Made by a program: the position numbers and the translations under genes
Origin: an uncultured Rhizobiaceae group bacterium
GTDB taxonomy: Bacteria > Pseudomonadota > Alphaproteobacteria > Rhizobiales > Rhizobiaceae
Direction of reading: 5' to 3'
NCBI GenBank assembly: GCA_938010435.1
Contig: CALLUS010000014.1
Coordinates: 62,001 to 126,000, forward strand
Length of the DNA stretch: 64,000 bases
Part shown: in pieces, positions 35,394 through 45,568 of the stretch
Layout of the letters: the number at the start of each line of letters is the position of its first letter
Numbering within the stretch: position 1 is the stretch's first letter
The notes under the pieces: generated by a model
The model's input: the letters and a program-made list of their open reading frames with translations, nothing else
Database searches by the model: none
Told to the model about the DNA's origin: nothing

Positions 35394-36704
35394 CTAGTCT
35401 AGCATCAGTGAACTTGGAACTTCTTTCGGCTTGCCCAAGCGACCACGAACACCTTTTTCATCGTCCAGCGATTGAAGAAACGCGACAAGATCATCAAGAG
35501 CTCGTTCTGCGTCATCCCCATTGGAGAACTTAAAATAATCTGGCGTCATCATACTGCGAGCATTTCGCAATTCACGGTATTGCGCCCGTGCTGCGGCGGG
35601 CCAGATTGAACCTGATTGCTTAATCAGTTTCAACTTATCCAAATAGGCAAAATTGGGTTGAACATGAGTCCGAACAACTCCCTTGAGCGATTGATACCCT
35701 CCGGCCCAACCATAGGGAGCGGTGTAACTCAGATTGCGAAGTGACGGCGTACGCATTTTGAAAGCATCGCCCGTTTTCTTCGTGACTGATATACGGCCTT
35801 GCAAAATATCCGGAAGGTCTTCAGAAAAGTTTGCATCAAACCGCCAAGGCCATGCTGCAATAGCATGGTATTGATTATCACTCATCAAAGCGCCCGAATG
35901 ACATGAGGAGCACTCCGCCTCGCCATAAAACAAATTCATTCCACGTTTTTGCTTTGCAGATAATGCATTAACTTCACCAGCCAAATACCGGTCAAACGGA
36001 CTATTCGTTGAGCGCCATTCCGTCCCGACAAACGCGCCAAGGGCGTTGGCAATTGATGTGATATCAATATCCGTTCGAGACTTCATTTTGGGATAGGCCG
36101 CTTGAAAATAGGGCCAGTACTCCGGCAAATCTTGAACGCGTTTGGCCAGTGCATTCCAAATAACTTGGTTTCCAAGATGCGCCACCGCTCTCAGATCATT
36201 CTCGCCAGTTCCAACCAATTCATCTCCAGTAACAGCAGGAAACAAAGACTGCACGGCCAAGATATCCTGCAACCCTGTTGGCAATTCTCTTTGCGATGGA
36301 GAGATAAATGATCCGGCCCCAAGTGCCTCCACCCTGCCATCAGAAAACAATGCTTTGATTTGCTTTGCGCCAATGTTGAAGAAATGCGGAGCGTGGCGCG
36401 ATGAAGGACGTGTGGCATCATAAGGATCAAGCCCATTCGTTGCCATTGTATCTCCCTTTGGAACGGTTTTTCCCGACAAAAGAAATCCATTAGAAGAGGC
36501 TCGGTCATGATTGTGGCATGTAGCACATGACACCCGATAACTACCGGACAATATCCGGTCGTAAAACAACAACTGTCCAAGTTTTATCTGAGCGTCAGGA
36601 TAAGATCGAAAGTCTTGCTCAGTGAACGGTTTTGGCAATTCGGTTCCGATGGCAGGCCCTGCAAACAGCAGACCAACCGATGCAAGAACCGCAGCGAACT
36701 TCAT
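35394..36704 (-). CDS. Di-heme cytochrome c peroxidase family protein
   Basis: A signal peptide (MKFAAVLASVGLLFAGPAIG) leads to a 436-residue protein with two heme c motifs, CATCH (near 61) and CSSCH (near 265). The layout follows bacterial cytochrome c peroxidase and MauG relatives that act in the periplasm on hydrogen peroxide or protein substrates. The start overlaps the stop of the PhzF gene by one base. A 15-base palindrome, ATGCTAG-T-CTAGCAT (35391-35405), overlaps the stop codon. Which reaction it runs is uncertain. Confidence 0.87.
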   Translation of the reverse strand: MKFAAVLASVGLLFAGPAIGTELPKPFTEQDFRSYPDAQIKLGQLLFYDRILSGSYRVSCATCHNHDRASSNGFLLSGKTVPKGDTMATNGLDPYDATRPSSRHAPHFFNIGAKQIKALFSDGRVEALGAGSFISPSQRELPTGLQDILAVQSLFPAVTGDELVGTGENDLRAVAHLGNQVIWNALAKRVQDLPEYWPYFQAAYPKMKSRTDIDITSIANALGAFVGTEWRSTNSPFDRYLAGEVNALSAKQKRGMNLFYGEAECSSCHSGALMSDNQYHAIAAWPWRFDANFSEDLPDILQGRISVTKKTGDAFKMRTPSLRNLSYTAPYGWAGGYQSLKGVVRTHVQPNFAYLDKLKLIKQSGSIWPAAARAQYRELRNARSMMTPDYFKFSNGDDAERALDDLVAFLQSLDDEKGVRGRLGKPKEVPSSLMLD

Positions 36705-37603
36705 CAGGCTAGTATGCCTGTAGCAAAGACAACCGCATTGCCGCCAATGCTGCCGCTTTGAATAGCACCATCTTTCATCTCAAGTAACAAGGTAATCAGA
36801 GAGGCACGCCCCATTTCAACCCCCTGCTCTATACGAAACCTGTGCATTCCATCGGTCAAGTTTTCGAATTTAGCAATAGCACCCGCAAATGAGGCCACTG
36901 CAGACCCCGTTGCAGGGTCTTCAGGTATGCCAGCATCAGGCGCAAACATACGGGCATGAAAATCGTTTTCAGGCGCAACCGTTTCACGGCAATAGACCAA
37001 TGCACTGTTGTGCGAATGTGTCCCAAACCCGGCGTGCCAGTGCTGCATATTAGGTTTAGCATTGCCGATGGTTTTAAGGTCTTTGACCGGAACAAGATCA
37101 TACGGCAAACCAGCATGAAAACTACTGTGGGTATGATTGTCCATACCAATGTCGGAAAGTTCTAATGACAAAGCAGCGCTAGCCGATGAAGTTGTACCAG
37201 AAGTCTTGGTTTCTTTCGCAATCACCGGAAGATCAAACTCTGCGTATCGGCTCCCATCTTCAAATTTCACCCGACATTGAACTGGCCCAACGTTTTCCTC
37301 AAGTGTTAGCTCTGCAGAGCCACCATCAGTTAATCCATTGATTTCAGCAACCGCAATGGCTGCCCCGACAGTGGGATGACCAGCAAAAGGCAACTCACTT
37401 GCAGGTGTAAAAATACGCACCTTTGCATCACATCCTTCAAGTAAGGACGGTTCCAAAAAAATCGTTTCAGAAAAATTAAATTCACGAGCAATTTTCTGCA
37501 TTTCCAATGTGTCCAACCCATCGCAGTCATAAACAACACCAAGCTGATTTCCTGTCATGGCCGTGTCAGTAAACACATCCATTATTGCAAATTTTCGCGA
37601 CAT
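36704..37603 (-). CDS. PhzF family isomerase-like protein
   Basis: The 299 residues match the PhzF/diaminopimelate epimerase fold: FNFSETIFLEP carries the catalytic glutamate near 45, PFAGHPTVGAAIA and GIPEDPATGSAVASF are the paired glycine-rich loops. Family members isomerise small acids; only PhzF itself acts in phenazine synthesis, and no other phenazine gene is here. It follows the antiporter gene after nine bases and overlaps the peroxidase gene by one. Confidence 0.88.
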   Translation of the reverse strand: MSRKFAIMDVFTDTAMTGNQLGVVYDCDGLDTLEMQKIAREFNFSETIFLEPSLLEGCDAKVRIFTPASELPFAGHPTVGAAIAVAEINGLTDGGSAELTLEENVGPVQCRVKFEDGSRYAEFDLPVIAKETKTSGTTSSASAALSLELSDIGMDNHTHSSFHAGLPYDLVPVKDLKTIGNAKPNMQHWHAGFGTHSHNSALVYCRETVAPENDFHARMFAPDAGIPEDPATGSAVASFAGAIAKFENLTDGMHRFRIEQGVEMGRASLITLLLEMKDGAIQSGSIGGNAVVFATGILA

Positions 37604-37612
37604 ATCTGTTCC

Positions 37613-38875
37613 TTAAACCAGTGTTGGATCAACCGTTGCGTTCACCACCCGCTTCACAGTCAAACCTTGCACGATAATGGAGAATAAGACGACCGCATAA
37701 GTACACGCTAACAGAACCGGCTTCTCTGGAATATCAGGTAACGATAGAACAAGAGCAACAGAAATACCGCCGCGCAATCCACCCCATGTGAGAACCGGAA
37801 TAGCACCAGCCGTAAAGGTTTGGCGCAAAGAGAGAGTTAAGATTGGAATGGAGACCGCAATCAAACGCGCGGACAACACCAACGGAATGGTCAAGACAGC
37901 AAGCCATGCAAAAGACGGGTCGAGCGCGATGACCAAAACTTCAAGCCCAATTAACAAGAACAATACGGAGTTCAAAATCTCATCGATCAGTTCCCAAAAT
38001 CCAAACATCGTGTCACGCGTGTGATCACTCATCGCAAGTTTAGCCCCCCTGTTGCCCACCAAAAGCCCAGCAACAACCACTGCAATTGGGCCTGAGAGAT
38101 GAAGCCGTAACGCAATCGCGTAAGTGGCTGCGACGATGCCCACAGAAAGCAAAATCTCCAACATGTGCTCGTCCATCGTCGACATGGCTTTGTACGCTAT
38201 CCATCCGGTGATCAAACCGAGCACTGCACCGCCAATTGCTTCCACGACAAACAATTCAGCAATCTGCAAGGCGGTGACTTCTACCCCCGCTTGGCTGGTT
38301 GCAATCGTCACCATAATCGCAAAAACCACCACGCCAACACCATCATTGAACAAGCTTTCGCCTGCAATTTTAGCTTCCAACGCATGAGGTACGTTGATGG
38401 ATTTCAACAAGCTCAATACAGCCACAGGATCTGTGGGAGAAATCAAAGCGCCAAAAACCAGCGCCCAGATAAGCGGAATTTCAAAACCGATAATAGGAGC
38501 GATCACGTAGAGACCGAAGCCAACGATAAATGTCGACGTGATCACGCCAATCGAAGCCATCAGACCAATCGCCCAAGCTTGACTGCGCAAATAAGAGAAA
38601 TCCACATGCAAAGCGCCTGCAAACAACAGGAACGCAAGCATTCCTTCCATCACGGTAGCATTGAAGTCGATCTGCGCAATCGCCGATTGAAGCGTGTCTG
38701 TAATCCCAAGTGAGGGAAATACCTTTTCAAGCAACAATAAGATGATGGAGGCAAGCAACGCCATCACCAGCAAACCAATCGTGTGAGGCAGTTTTAAAAC
38801 CACATGGTTCAACCAACCAAAAACACCGGATAAAACCAGCAACAAGGAAGCAATTTCAAAAAGGGACAATGTCAT
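37613..38875 (-). CDS. Na+/H+ antiporter, CPA1/NhaP type
   Basis: This 420-residue membrane protein has about twelve segments and the CPA1 signatures GALISPTDPVAVLSLLK, GESLFNDGVGVVVFAIM and WGGLRGGISVALVLSL. It exchanges sodium or potassium for protons. ATG 38875 is preferred to a TTG seven codons earlier. It heads a five-gene run on the minus strand ending with the SDR gene at 33.6 kb. Confidence 0.9.
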   Translation of the reverse strand: MTLSLFEIASLLLVLSGVFGWLNHVVLKLPHTIGLLVMALLASIILLLLEKVFPSLGITDTLQSAIAQIDFNATVMEGMLAFLLFAGALHVDFSYLRSQAWAIGLMASIGVITSTFIVGFGLYVIAPIIGFEIPLIWALVFGALISPTDPVAVLSLLKSINVPHALEAKIAGESLFNDGVGVVVFAIMVTIATSQAGVEVTALQIAELFVVEAIGGAVLGLITGWIAYKAMSTMDEHMLEILLSVGIVAATYAIALRLHLSGPIAVVVAGLLVGNRGAKLAMSDHTRDTMFGFWELIDEILNSVLFLLIGLEVLVIALDPSFAWLAVLTIPLVLSARLIAVSIPILTLSLRQTFTAGAIPVLTWGGLRGGISVALVLSLPDIPEKPVLLACTYAVVLFSIIVQGLTVKRVVNATVDPTLV

Positions 38876-38926
38876 TATGGAATCAAAAAATCTCAAATAC
38901 CGACAATTCGGCGAATCGACCCTAAT

Positions 38927-40045
38927 TCAAACCATCTTTAACGTAACCGCAACCGGGCAGTGATCAGAAGCTTTCGGGCGGTCCCATCCCGTACGCGGAT
39001 AGCGGTCCACATCTTGCTTGGGCGGAAACACTGTTCGCATGGGTTGGCCTTGCCGGACAATATGCGGTAGCGCTCCAGCATTGCCATCTGCCAAAGCAGG
39101 TGACGCCAACAAGTAATCGATCTGTACAAGATGGCGAACCTCTCGCACTTCAGGTTCTCGAGCATTTTTGGCATCACCTGCTGCGTGGTAAAGCGTCCAG
39201 CGATTGTCCACTTCCCGTCTTTTGATCAAATCAACTGAAAACCTGTCAATGAACAATGGTTCCAAACCGGATTCAGGTTCAATCTTGGATTCAAATTTAT
39301 ACCCACGGCGCTTGTCGCCCCCAACCACCAATCGCTCGGTATAGTCGTTCAGATCGCCGCAAATCATCCAACGCATATTGGGCGTGCGCTCAGTTCCAAA
39401 TTTCTTTTCCACGATGCGGCGCATGGCTTTCGCCTCTGCCAAACGAACCGGCATTGTGTATTTGCGACCTTCCACACCATCTTTCGAACTGCCCATGGAC
39501 TTAAAATGACAAACGAAAACCGTCATACGTTTGCCGCCAATGCGCAAATCAACTTCCAAACAATCGCGCCTGAAGATACGTTCGTTCTTGTCGTATCCCA
39601 GCGCCTGAAGGTCAGTGTTATGAACACCAAGGTCTCCGAACGTGCGTTTTTTGTGCGAGGTCACCTTCAAAATTTCAATAGTTTCCCCATCAGCAGTTTT
39701 ATCACGCGCCATCAGCGCCACATCAATACCGCGTCCATCATTGCCCTCGATCAACACTTTATGGGGATAGACCAGCCCTGTGATCGGAGCGAGATAATCT
39801 GTCTCGAATTCTTCCAATGTGTGGAGATCTTCCACTTCTTGAAGGCACATAATGTCGGCATGACAATCAGCAATAGCAAGCGATGTCATTTGCCGTGAGT
39901 CATCTTCATGGGCCATCAGCAAAGCACGCTGCTTAACATCGTGTCTTCTGTGCAAATAATTTTCCTGCTTCGTTTTCCGCCACATCGCGAAATCAAATCG
40001 AGCCATGAGGTTTTCGACATTAAAAGTGGCAATTCGAACTGACAT
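38927..40045 (-). CDS. Endonuclease/exonuclease/phosphatase family protein
   Basis: The 372 residues have the EEP fold motifs: IATFNVENL at the start, CLQEVEDL with the metal-binding glutamate, HFKSMGSSKDG, CGDLNDYTE with Asp and Asn, and a final ASDHCPVAVTL with the catalytic histidine. There is no signal peptide, so it is likely cytoplasmic. It may hydrolyse nucleic acid or phosphodiesters; specificity is not visible. It stands alone, divergent from the BA14K genes. Confidence 0.88.
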   Translation of the reverse strand: MSVRIATFNVENLMARFDFAMWRKTKQENYLHRRHDVKQRALLMAHEDDSRQMTSLAIADCHADIMCLQEVEDLHTLEEFETDYLAPITGLVYPHKVLIEGNDGRGIDVALMARDKTADGETIEILKVTSHKKRTFGDLGVHNTDLQALGYDKNERIFRRDCLEVDLRIGGKRMTVFVCHFKSMGSSKDGVEGRKYTMPVRLAEAKAMRRIVEKKFGTERTPNMRWMICGDLNDYTERLVVGGDKRRGYKFESKIEPESGLEPLFIDRFSVDLIKRREVDNRWTLYHAAGDAKNAREPEVREVRHLVQIDYLLASPALADGNAGALPHIVRQGQPMRTVFPPKQDVDRYPRTGWDRPKASDHCPVAVTLKMV

Positions 40046-40317
40046 ATTTGCTCGACGTAAAACGGATGGGATATCTTTATGACCATTCCAGTCCCTGCAC
40101 TCAAGCCAAATACGGCAACAAAGAGATGCGAGTTTAAAAACTCACGCTGCAATACATTCAATCCATTGATTCAAAAAGGTTTTAAGAATTTTTTGTTGTT
40201 CATATTGCGTTCAGGCAGCCATTCTTATGTTGAGAACAGGCCGCAGATAACCTTCGGCATAACAGGGTGATTGAAACGTCAATGACCCGATCTCAACAAG
40301 TTAAAGGAGATCGCAAG

Positions 40318-40794
40318 ATGAAGAAATTTGGAAAACTCGGCATCGCTGGCATGCTTATCGCGACAATCACTGCCTCAAGCGCAATCACTCCAGCTTATGC
40401 CGGTAAAAAAGAACGTCGCACTGCCGCAGGTATCGCAATTGGTGCAATTGCCGGCGCGATTATCGTCAATGAAATCGGCAAAAAACGCGATAGACGTTAC
40501 AAGCGTCGCCACCGTGGACGCGCATATCACCGCAACAACCGCCATTGGGATGCCCCGCGTCATCGCTATCGCAAACACCACCGTCATCACCATCCAGCCT
40601 ACGGGTACGAATACGAACAGCCACGTGTTGTCTATCGTGAGCCACAACCACGCTTGAGATATGAAGGGCGTGTCAGCGCAAGTGAGGTACACACAAACTG
40701 GTGCCATGATCGTTATCGCTCGTATCGTAGTTACGACAACACCTTTCAACCGTATCATGGCGGACGCAAACAATGCTTCTCGCCATATAACTAG
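40318..40794 (+). CDS. BA14K family protein, first of a tandem pair
   Basis: A secreted 158-residue protein: signal peptide ending AITPAYA, a glycine-zipper-like segment ([13 protein letters not shown]), an Arg/His/Tyr-rich middle ([15 protein letters not shown]) and the BA14K C-terminus [19 protein letters not shown] ending in a CFSPY motif. Two conserved cysteines probably pair. The family is common in Hyphomicrobiales; the Brucella member is immunoreactive and lectin-like. ATG 40318 follows AAAGGAGA. About 270 bases before it hold no gene I can see. Confidence 0.9.
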   Translation: MKKFGKLGIAGMLIATITASSAITPAYAGKKERRTAAGIAIGAIAGAIIVNEIGKKRDRRYKRRHRGRAYHRNNRHWDAPRHRYRKHHRHHHPAYGYEYEQPRVVYREPQPRLRYEGRVSASEVHTNWCHDRYRSYRSYDNTFQPYHGGRKQCFSPYN

Positions 40795-40806
40795 AAATCT
40801 CAAAAC

Positions 40807-40832
40807 AGCCGGACCTTTATCAAGGTTCGGCT
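40807..40832 (+). terminator. Hairpin after the first BA14K gene
   Basis: AGCCGGACCTT and AAGGTTCGGCT pair over 11 positions with one G-U, around a TATC loop, 12 bases after the stop codon. There is no clear T run behind it, so termination may be partial. Confidence 0.5.
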
Positions 40833-40885
40833 AGAGTGATTTCAACTATGTGATTTGAATGTCATCGGCTGAAAGTTCTAAGCTC

Positions 40886-40900
40886 TTAACACAATTTTAA
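40886..40900. promoter_or_regulatory. Consensus CtrA box before the second BA14K gene
   Basis: TTAA-CACAATT-TTAA is a full match to the core pattern. It ends 19 bases before the ATG at 40920. The close spacing resembles that before the peptidase gene at 32.6 kb. Confidence 0.42.
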
Positions 40901-40919
40901 GAAATTAATGAGGTTTGAA

Positions 40920-41384
40920 ATGTTTTCTAAATCAAAATCTGTTGGGCTTATTGTTGGGCTAACGATCACTCTATCCTCAGTTCTGCCCTCACAAGCGGCA
41001 ATGACTCGCGTGGCACCTGCTGCGCCAGCCATTGTTGAAACTGACGTTGTTCAAGTTCAACAAAGAAGACTTCGACGCAATCGCAATTTCCGTAGGAATC
41101 GTGGCTATCGCAGAAATCGTGGTTATCGCCGGTATCGCGGATACCGCAGCCGTAGATATCGCCGCAATAATGGTGCCGCAATTGCCGGTGGTTTAATTGC
41201 GGGCGTAGTTATCGGTTCAGCAATTGCCAACAGCCGCGAAAGAAGAAGTGACCGACGTCGTTACTCCTATTCACGCAGTCATACCAACTGGTGTTATAAT
41301 CGATATCGTTCGTATCGGGCATCAAGCAATACGTTCCAACCTTATAACGGTGGGCGTCGTCAATGCCGTTCCCCTTACAATTAA
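40920..41384 (+). CDS. BA14K family protein, second of a tandem pair
   Basis: This 154-residue paralogue has a signal peptide ending PSQA, a basic repeat block ([19 protein letters not shown]), a glycine-zipper segment ([18 protein letters not shown]) and the C-terminus [19 protein letters not shown] ending in CRSPY. The C-terminus is nearly identical to that of the gene before it, while the middles differ, so the pair arose by duplication followed by repeat turnover. ATG 40920 follows GAGG by six bases and is preferred to ATG 40908. Confidence 0.9.
   Translation: MFSKSKSVGLIVGLTITLSSVLPSQAAMTRVAPAAPAIVETDVVQVQQRRLRRNRNFRRNRGYRRNRGYRRYRGYRSRRYRRNNGAAIAGGLIAGVVIGSAIANSRERRSDRRRYSYSRSHTNWCYNRYRSYRASSNTFQPYNGGRRQCRSPYN
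41070..41165 (+). repeat. Short in-frame repeats encoding NRGYRR units
   Basis: Within the second BA14K gene, 12-18-base units with the pattern cgtggctatcgc / cgtggttatcgc / cgcggataccgc follow one another. They encode Arg-Asn/Tyr-Arg-Gly-Tyr-Arg steps and make a strongly basic, tyrosine-spaced segment. Confidence 0.65.
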
Positions 41385-41411
41385 AAGGTTTTCCCGGGGA
41401 AGCCTGAAGAC

Positions 41412-41443
41412 AAAAGGTCCGGAACTCACGTTCCGGACCTTTT
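41412..41443. terminator. Bidirectional terminator between BA14K and ilvC
   Basis: AAAAGGTCCGGAAC, loop TCAC, then the exact complement GTTCCGGACCTTTT form a perfect 14-bp stem bounded by A and T runs. It can stop transcription from both convergent genes. Confidence 0.85.
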
Positions 41444-41467
41444 CAATCTTGAAGTCGTGTATATGGC

Positions 41468-42508
<1,041 letters not shown>

Positions 42509-42591
42509 CTAGAAAAGCGTCGATGGCTCGAAAGAGCCAAATTCGAGGGTGGTTTAGCGGGGTAGAGCACAAATGGCAATTGCTGGCCGCG

Positions 42592-43884
42592 CTATTTGGC
42601 TGCAACCCCATCACTTAATGTGATTTGGGTATCCAAAATCTTGGTCAAATCACATTCCTGCAGTCCAATTTTAGAATATGGATCAACCAATGTGCCGCAA
42701 ACCATGTGGGACAAAAGCGAAGGCATAGGCGGAACTTTAGCAACCGATGACATCAAAACATCTCTCAGCAATGGTATGAGATGGCTGTCCGATTGATAAA
42801 ACGGTGTCAAAAGCAGTGAAAGCGATTGGAACAATTTAAGATGCAGGCGTCTTGAAACAGCATAATTTTTTAAAGCTTCTGCAAAATCATCATTACGAGA
42901 CAGTGCAAAAGCCAAGGCGCGGGCATCCAACAATGCCATATTCGCACCTTGCCCCAATTGCGGGCTTGTGGAGTGAGCACTGTCGCCGACAAATACACAG
43001 CGGCCATGATAGGGTTGCTTCACAGTCAAATGGCCATACTTTGCAAATGTCAGATCTTCAAAACTCTTGATCTGTTCCAAATAAGGTTCAACCTCAGGCC
43101 AATAGCTTCGCACATCATCTTTCCAAGCCTCCAAACCTTTAGTTTTGACGACATCAACATCTTCAGGTTTCAAACTCCAAAAAAACGCCACTTTCTTTTT
43201 GCCGCCAACCCGCTGGCGGCCAATCGGCAAAATGCCAATCATCACGCTGGCCTTGTAGTAACACTGCTGCAAAGCGTCCTCTCGAAACCCGCCGCTTTTG
43301 TTGTCGGGGTTGGTCCAATCAAGTGTGGCCCAAAAAGCCCCGTATTGTAGCGATCGGCGTTTTTGATCAGGAAATATGGATGTTCGGATTTCAGATAGTG
43401 CACCAGATGTATCAACAACCAAATCCCAAGTCTCCCCCCTGTCCAATTCACCATTCTTGACCAAATATGCACCATACTGATCTTGCGACACTGCGCTCAC
43501 CGTCACGCTCGTTCTGATCTCCACCCCATCGTATGAAGCAGCTTCATGCAGAACGCCGAAGAGCGCCGCACGATGCACGGCAACACCAAAGCGCTTACCA
43601 GTTTTATCGTAATCAACGGCCAATACAGGTCGGCCTGTCCCCGCTGACACACCGTGCAAACGGTCTATTCGCTGTCCCAATGCCACCAGTTTGTGAGCAA
43701 TACCCAAGTCATTGAGCACGGTTAAACCGGTGGGTTGTATCAACAACCCGGAGCCGACAGGTTTAACAGTTTCAAATTGATCAAAAACGACAACATTATG
43801 GCCAGCTCTCTTCAGATAAATCGCCGTCGCCAATCCAGCCGGACCAGCTCCAATAATGGCTATTCGTTTAGCATTATCCATCAT
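42592..43884 (-). CDS. FAD-dependent monooxygenase (PHBH-type)
   Basis: About 430 residues with RIAIIGAGPAGLATAIYL at the N-terminus for ADP binding, a DTSGALSEIR-type stretch and CVFVGDSAHSTSPQLGQGAN, the second FAD motif, near 300. These features define group A flavin monooxygenases that hydroxylate aromatic or related substrates. Two adjacent ATGs (43884, 43881) are equally good starts; the open frame further upstream overlaps pdxJ. Substrate is unknown. The start is ten bases from the end of pdxJ, so the two may be co-transcribed. Confidence 0.87.
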   Translation of the reverse strand: MMDNAKRIAIIGAGPAGLATAIYLKRAGHNVVVFDQFETVKPVGSGLLIQPTGLTVLNDLGIAHKLVALGQRIDRLHGVSAGTGRPVLAVDYDKTGKRFGVAVHRAALFGVLHEAASYDGVEIRTSVTVSAVSQDQYGAYLVKNGELDRGETWDLVVDTSGALSEIRTSIFPDQKRRSLQYGAFWATLDWTNPDNKSGGFREDALQQCYYKASVMIGILPIGRQRVGGKKKVAFFWSLKPEDVDVVKTKGLEAWKDDVRSYWPEVEPYLEQIKSFEDLTFAKYGHLTVKQPYHGRCVFVGDSAHSTSPQLGQGANMALLDARALAFALSRNDDFAEALKNYAVSRRLHLKLFQSLSLLLTPFYQSDSHLIPLLRDVLMSSVAKVPPMPSLLSHMVCGTLVDPYSKIGLQECDLTKILDTQITLSDGVAAK

Positions 43885-43894
43885 CAATTGGGCT

Positions 43895-44641
43895 TTAAAC
43901 CTTACGCCCGCAAGCGCTAAGAAAGCGCTTAACAGTCTCCGCCATTCCATATTCCAAAGCATCAGCGGTCAGGCCATGACCAATCGACACTTCGGCAAGA
44001 TCTGGAATACGCGCGACGAGTGCGGGTAAATTGGCAACGGTGAGGTCATGTCCCGCATTGACACCCATGCCAAACTCACGGGCGGCGTCGGCAGTTGCGC
44101 CTAATTTTTCAACTTCAATTTTTGCAGCATCAGGAGTTTCATAGGTTCCGCCATAGGGACCCGTGTACAATTCGATGCGATGAGCACTCGTATCAGCCGC
44201 CCATTTGACATATTCAGGATCGGGGTCTGCAAAGAGAGAGACCCGCGTGCCAGATTGAATCAATCGCGCAACAATTGGCGCCAACATATTGTGATGACGC
44301 TTAAAATCCCAACCGTGATCAGACGTCGCTTGGGACGGATCATCAGGCACAAGCGTCACTTGCTCAGGTTGTGTCTCTTCAACCAATTGCAAAAACTCTT
44401 CGGTGGGATAGCCTTCGATGTTATATTCACAGTCAGGAAATTCATCATCAATCAACGCTCGCAATTCAGGCACATCTGAAAAACGAATATGTCTTTCATC
44501 AGGTCTGGGATGAATGGTTATACCTTGGGCACCAGACGCCAAAGCAATACGTCCCATGCCAACGACACTCGGCCAAGGCAAATCACGACGATTTCGCAAT
44601 TGCGCAACTGCATTGAGATTGACGGAGAGGTCGACAGGCAT
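43895..44641 (-). CDS. pdxJ: Pyridoxine 5'-phosphate synthase
   Basis: The 248-residue enzyme joins 1-deoxyxylulose 5-phosphate and 3-amino-2-oxopropyl phosphate in vitamin B6 synthesis. Conserved segments include [59 protein letters not shown] and [12 protein letters not shown]. The ATG at 44641 ([10 protein letters not shown]) gives the usual family length. Upstream in-frame codons do not resemble PdxJ. It is divergent from the DUF3445 gene. Confidence 0.95.
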   Translation of the reverse strand: MPVDLSVNLNAVAQLRNRRDLPWPSVVGMGRIALASGAQGITIHPRPDERHIRFSDVPELRALIDDEFPDCEYNIEGYPTEEFLQLVEETQPEQVTLVPDDPSQATSDHGWDFKRHHNMLAPIVARLIQSGTRVSLFADPDPEYVKWAADTSAHRIELYTGPYGGTYETPDAAKIEVEKLGATADAAREFGMGVNAGHDLTVANLPALVARIPDLAEVSIGHGLTADALEYGMAETVKRFLSACGRKV

Positions 44642-44735
44642 AATGATGTTTCCGAACAGCCGAGAAGTCGGTTTCAACATGGCGTGTGACCACCCTATAA
44701 GCAACCGACAAAAAGACTCGGAAATAACCACATAG

Positions 44736-45566
44736 ATGTTTTCACCGTTTCAACCGTTCACAGAAATCCCAGAACCATTTGCTATTGGCTTGAAACCGAT
44801 TGATCCAAACAGTTGGATTTATCAAAATTCAGATTTTCTCAACTATCAAAATCAAAAAATGGAACTCTACGCTTCAAACTTTGATCAAGTGTTCATGGCC
44901 ACCCCTGACAGCGTTGATGCACAGATGGAAGCGGAAGATTTAGTAAAAACATCGTTCATTGAGCAGAATCCCCTCGCACAGGATGTTTCAGACCTGCCTC
45001 CCCTCGCTCGAGCTGCACTAAACACACAAGATGATCTCGTTTTAATGCGCAAAACTGCCGACGGTTGGAACTTGGTTGCAGGTTCGGTTTGCTTCCCGGC
45101 ACACTGGACCTTGTCAGAAAAATTCAATCGACCTCTGGAAGCCATTCATGGCCCTGTGCCGATGAGTGCAAAAATGCATCAACGGATCAGCCGCATATTT
45201 GATGCTCTACAACCATCTGTTCCTGTATGGCGGGAAAATTGGTCATTGGACAGTGACAATGATTTGCGCAAAGTGAAATCGGAACATGACACAAAACACG
45301 ACACATCATCAAAATTAGAGAGTTTTTATCTTCGAACCGAGTACCAGACGCTCCACAAGCTGCCTGTTTCGGGTGATGTGTTGTTCACTATTGGAACTTA
45401 CACCGAGCATTTGCGCGATATTGCACAATTGCCCCAAGGTCGCGAGATGCTGTCACGTTTCAAAAAGCAGGTAATAGAGTTGAGCGAGGATGAAGCCAGC
45501 TACAAAGGCTTGAAACATTGTCGTCAATCCTTGATCGATTGGTTGTCATCGAAAATTGAGAGTTAA
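44736..45566 (+). CDS. DUF3445 protein, heme-dependent oxidative N-demethylase-like
   Basis: The 276-residue protein belongs to DUF3445, described as the heme-binding subunit of a dimethylamine-type oxidative N-demethylase. Typical segments are [41 protein letters not shown] and [13 protein letters not shown]. No reductase or other subunit gene is adjacent, so the protein may use partners from elsewhere. The next gene starts two bases after its stop. Demethylation of methylamines would suit the one-carbon genes at the start of the window, but this is inference. Confidence 0.82.
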   Translation: MFSPFQPFTEIPEPFAIGLKPIDPNSWIYQNSDFLNYQNQKMELYASNFDQVFMATPDSVDAQMEAEDLVKTSFIEQNPLAQDVSDLPPLARAALNTQDDLVLMRKTADGWNLVAGSVCFPAHWTLSEKFNRPLEAIHGPVPMSAKMHQRISRIFDALQPSVPVWRENWSLDSDNDLRKVKSEHDTKHDTSSKLESFYLRTEYQTLHKLPVSGDVLFTIGTYTEHLRDIAQLPQGREMLSRFKKQVIELSEDEASYKGLKHCRQSLIDWLSSKIES

Positions 45567-45568
45567 GT

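Noticed and set aside
36704-37603. Phenazine biosynthesis
   Set aside because: Only a PhzF-family protein is present, a large family with many other roles; no other phenazine gene is in the window.
41070-41165. Short repeats that might suggest a CRISPR-like array
   Set aside because: They are in-frame codons of a basic segment in a BA14K protein, contiguous and without spacers.
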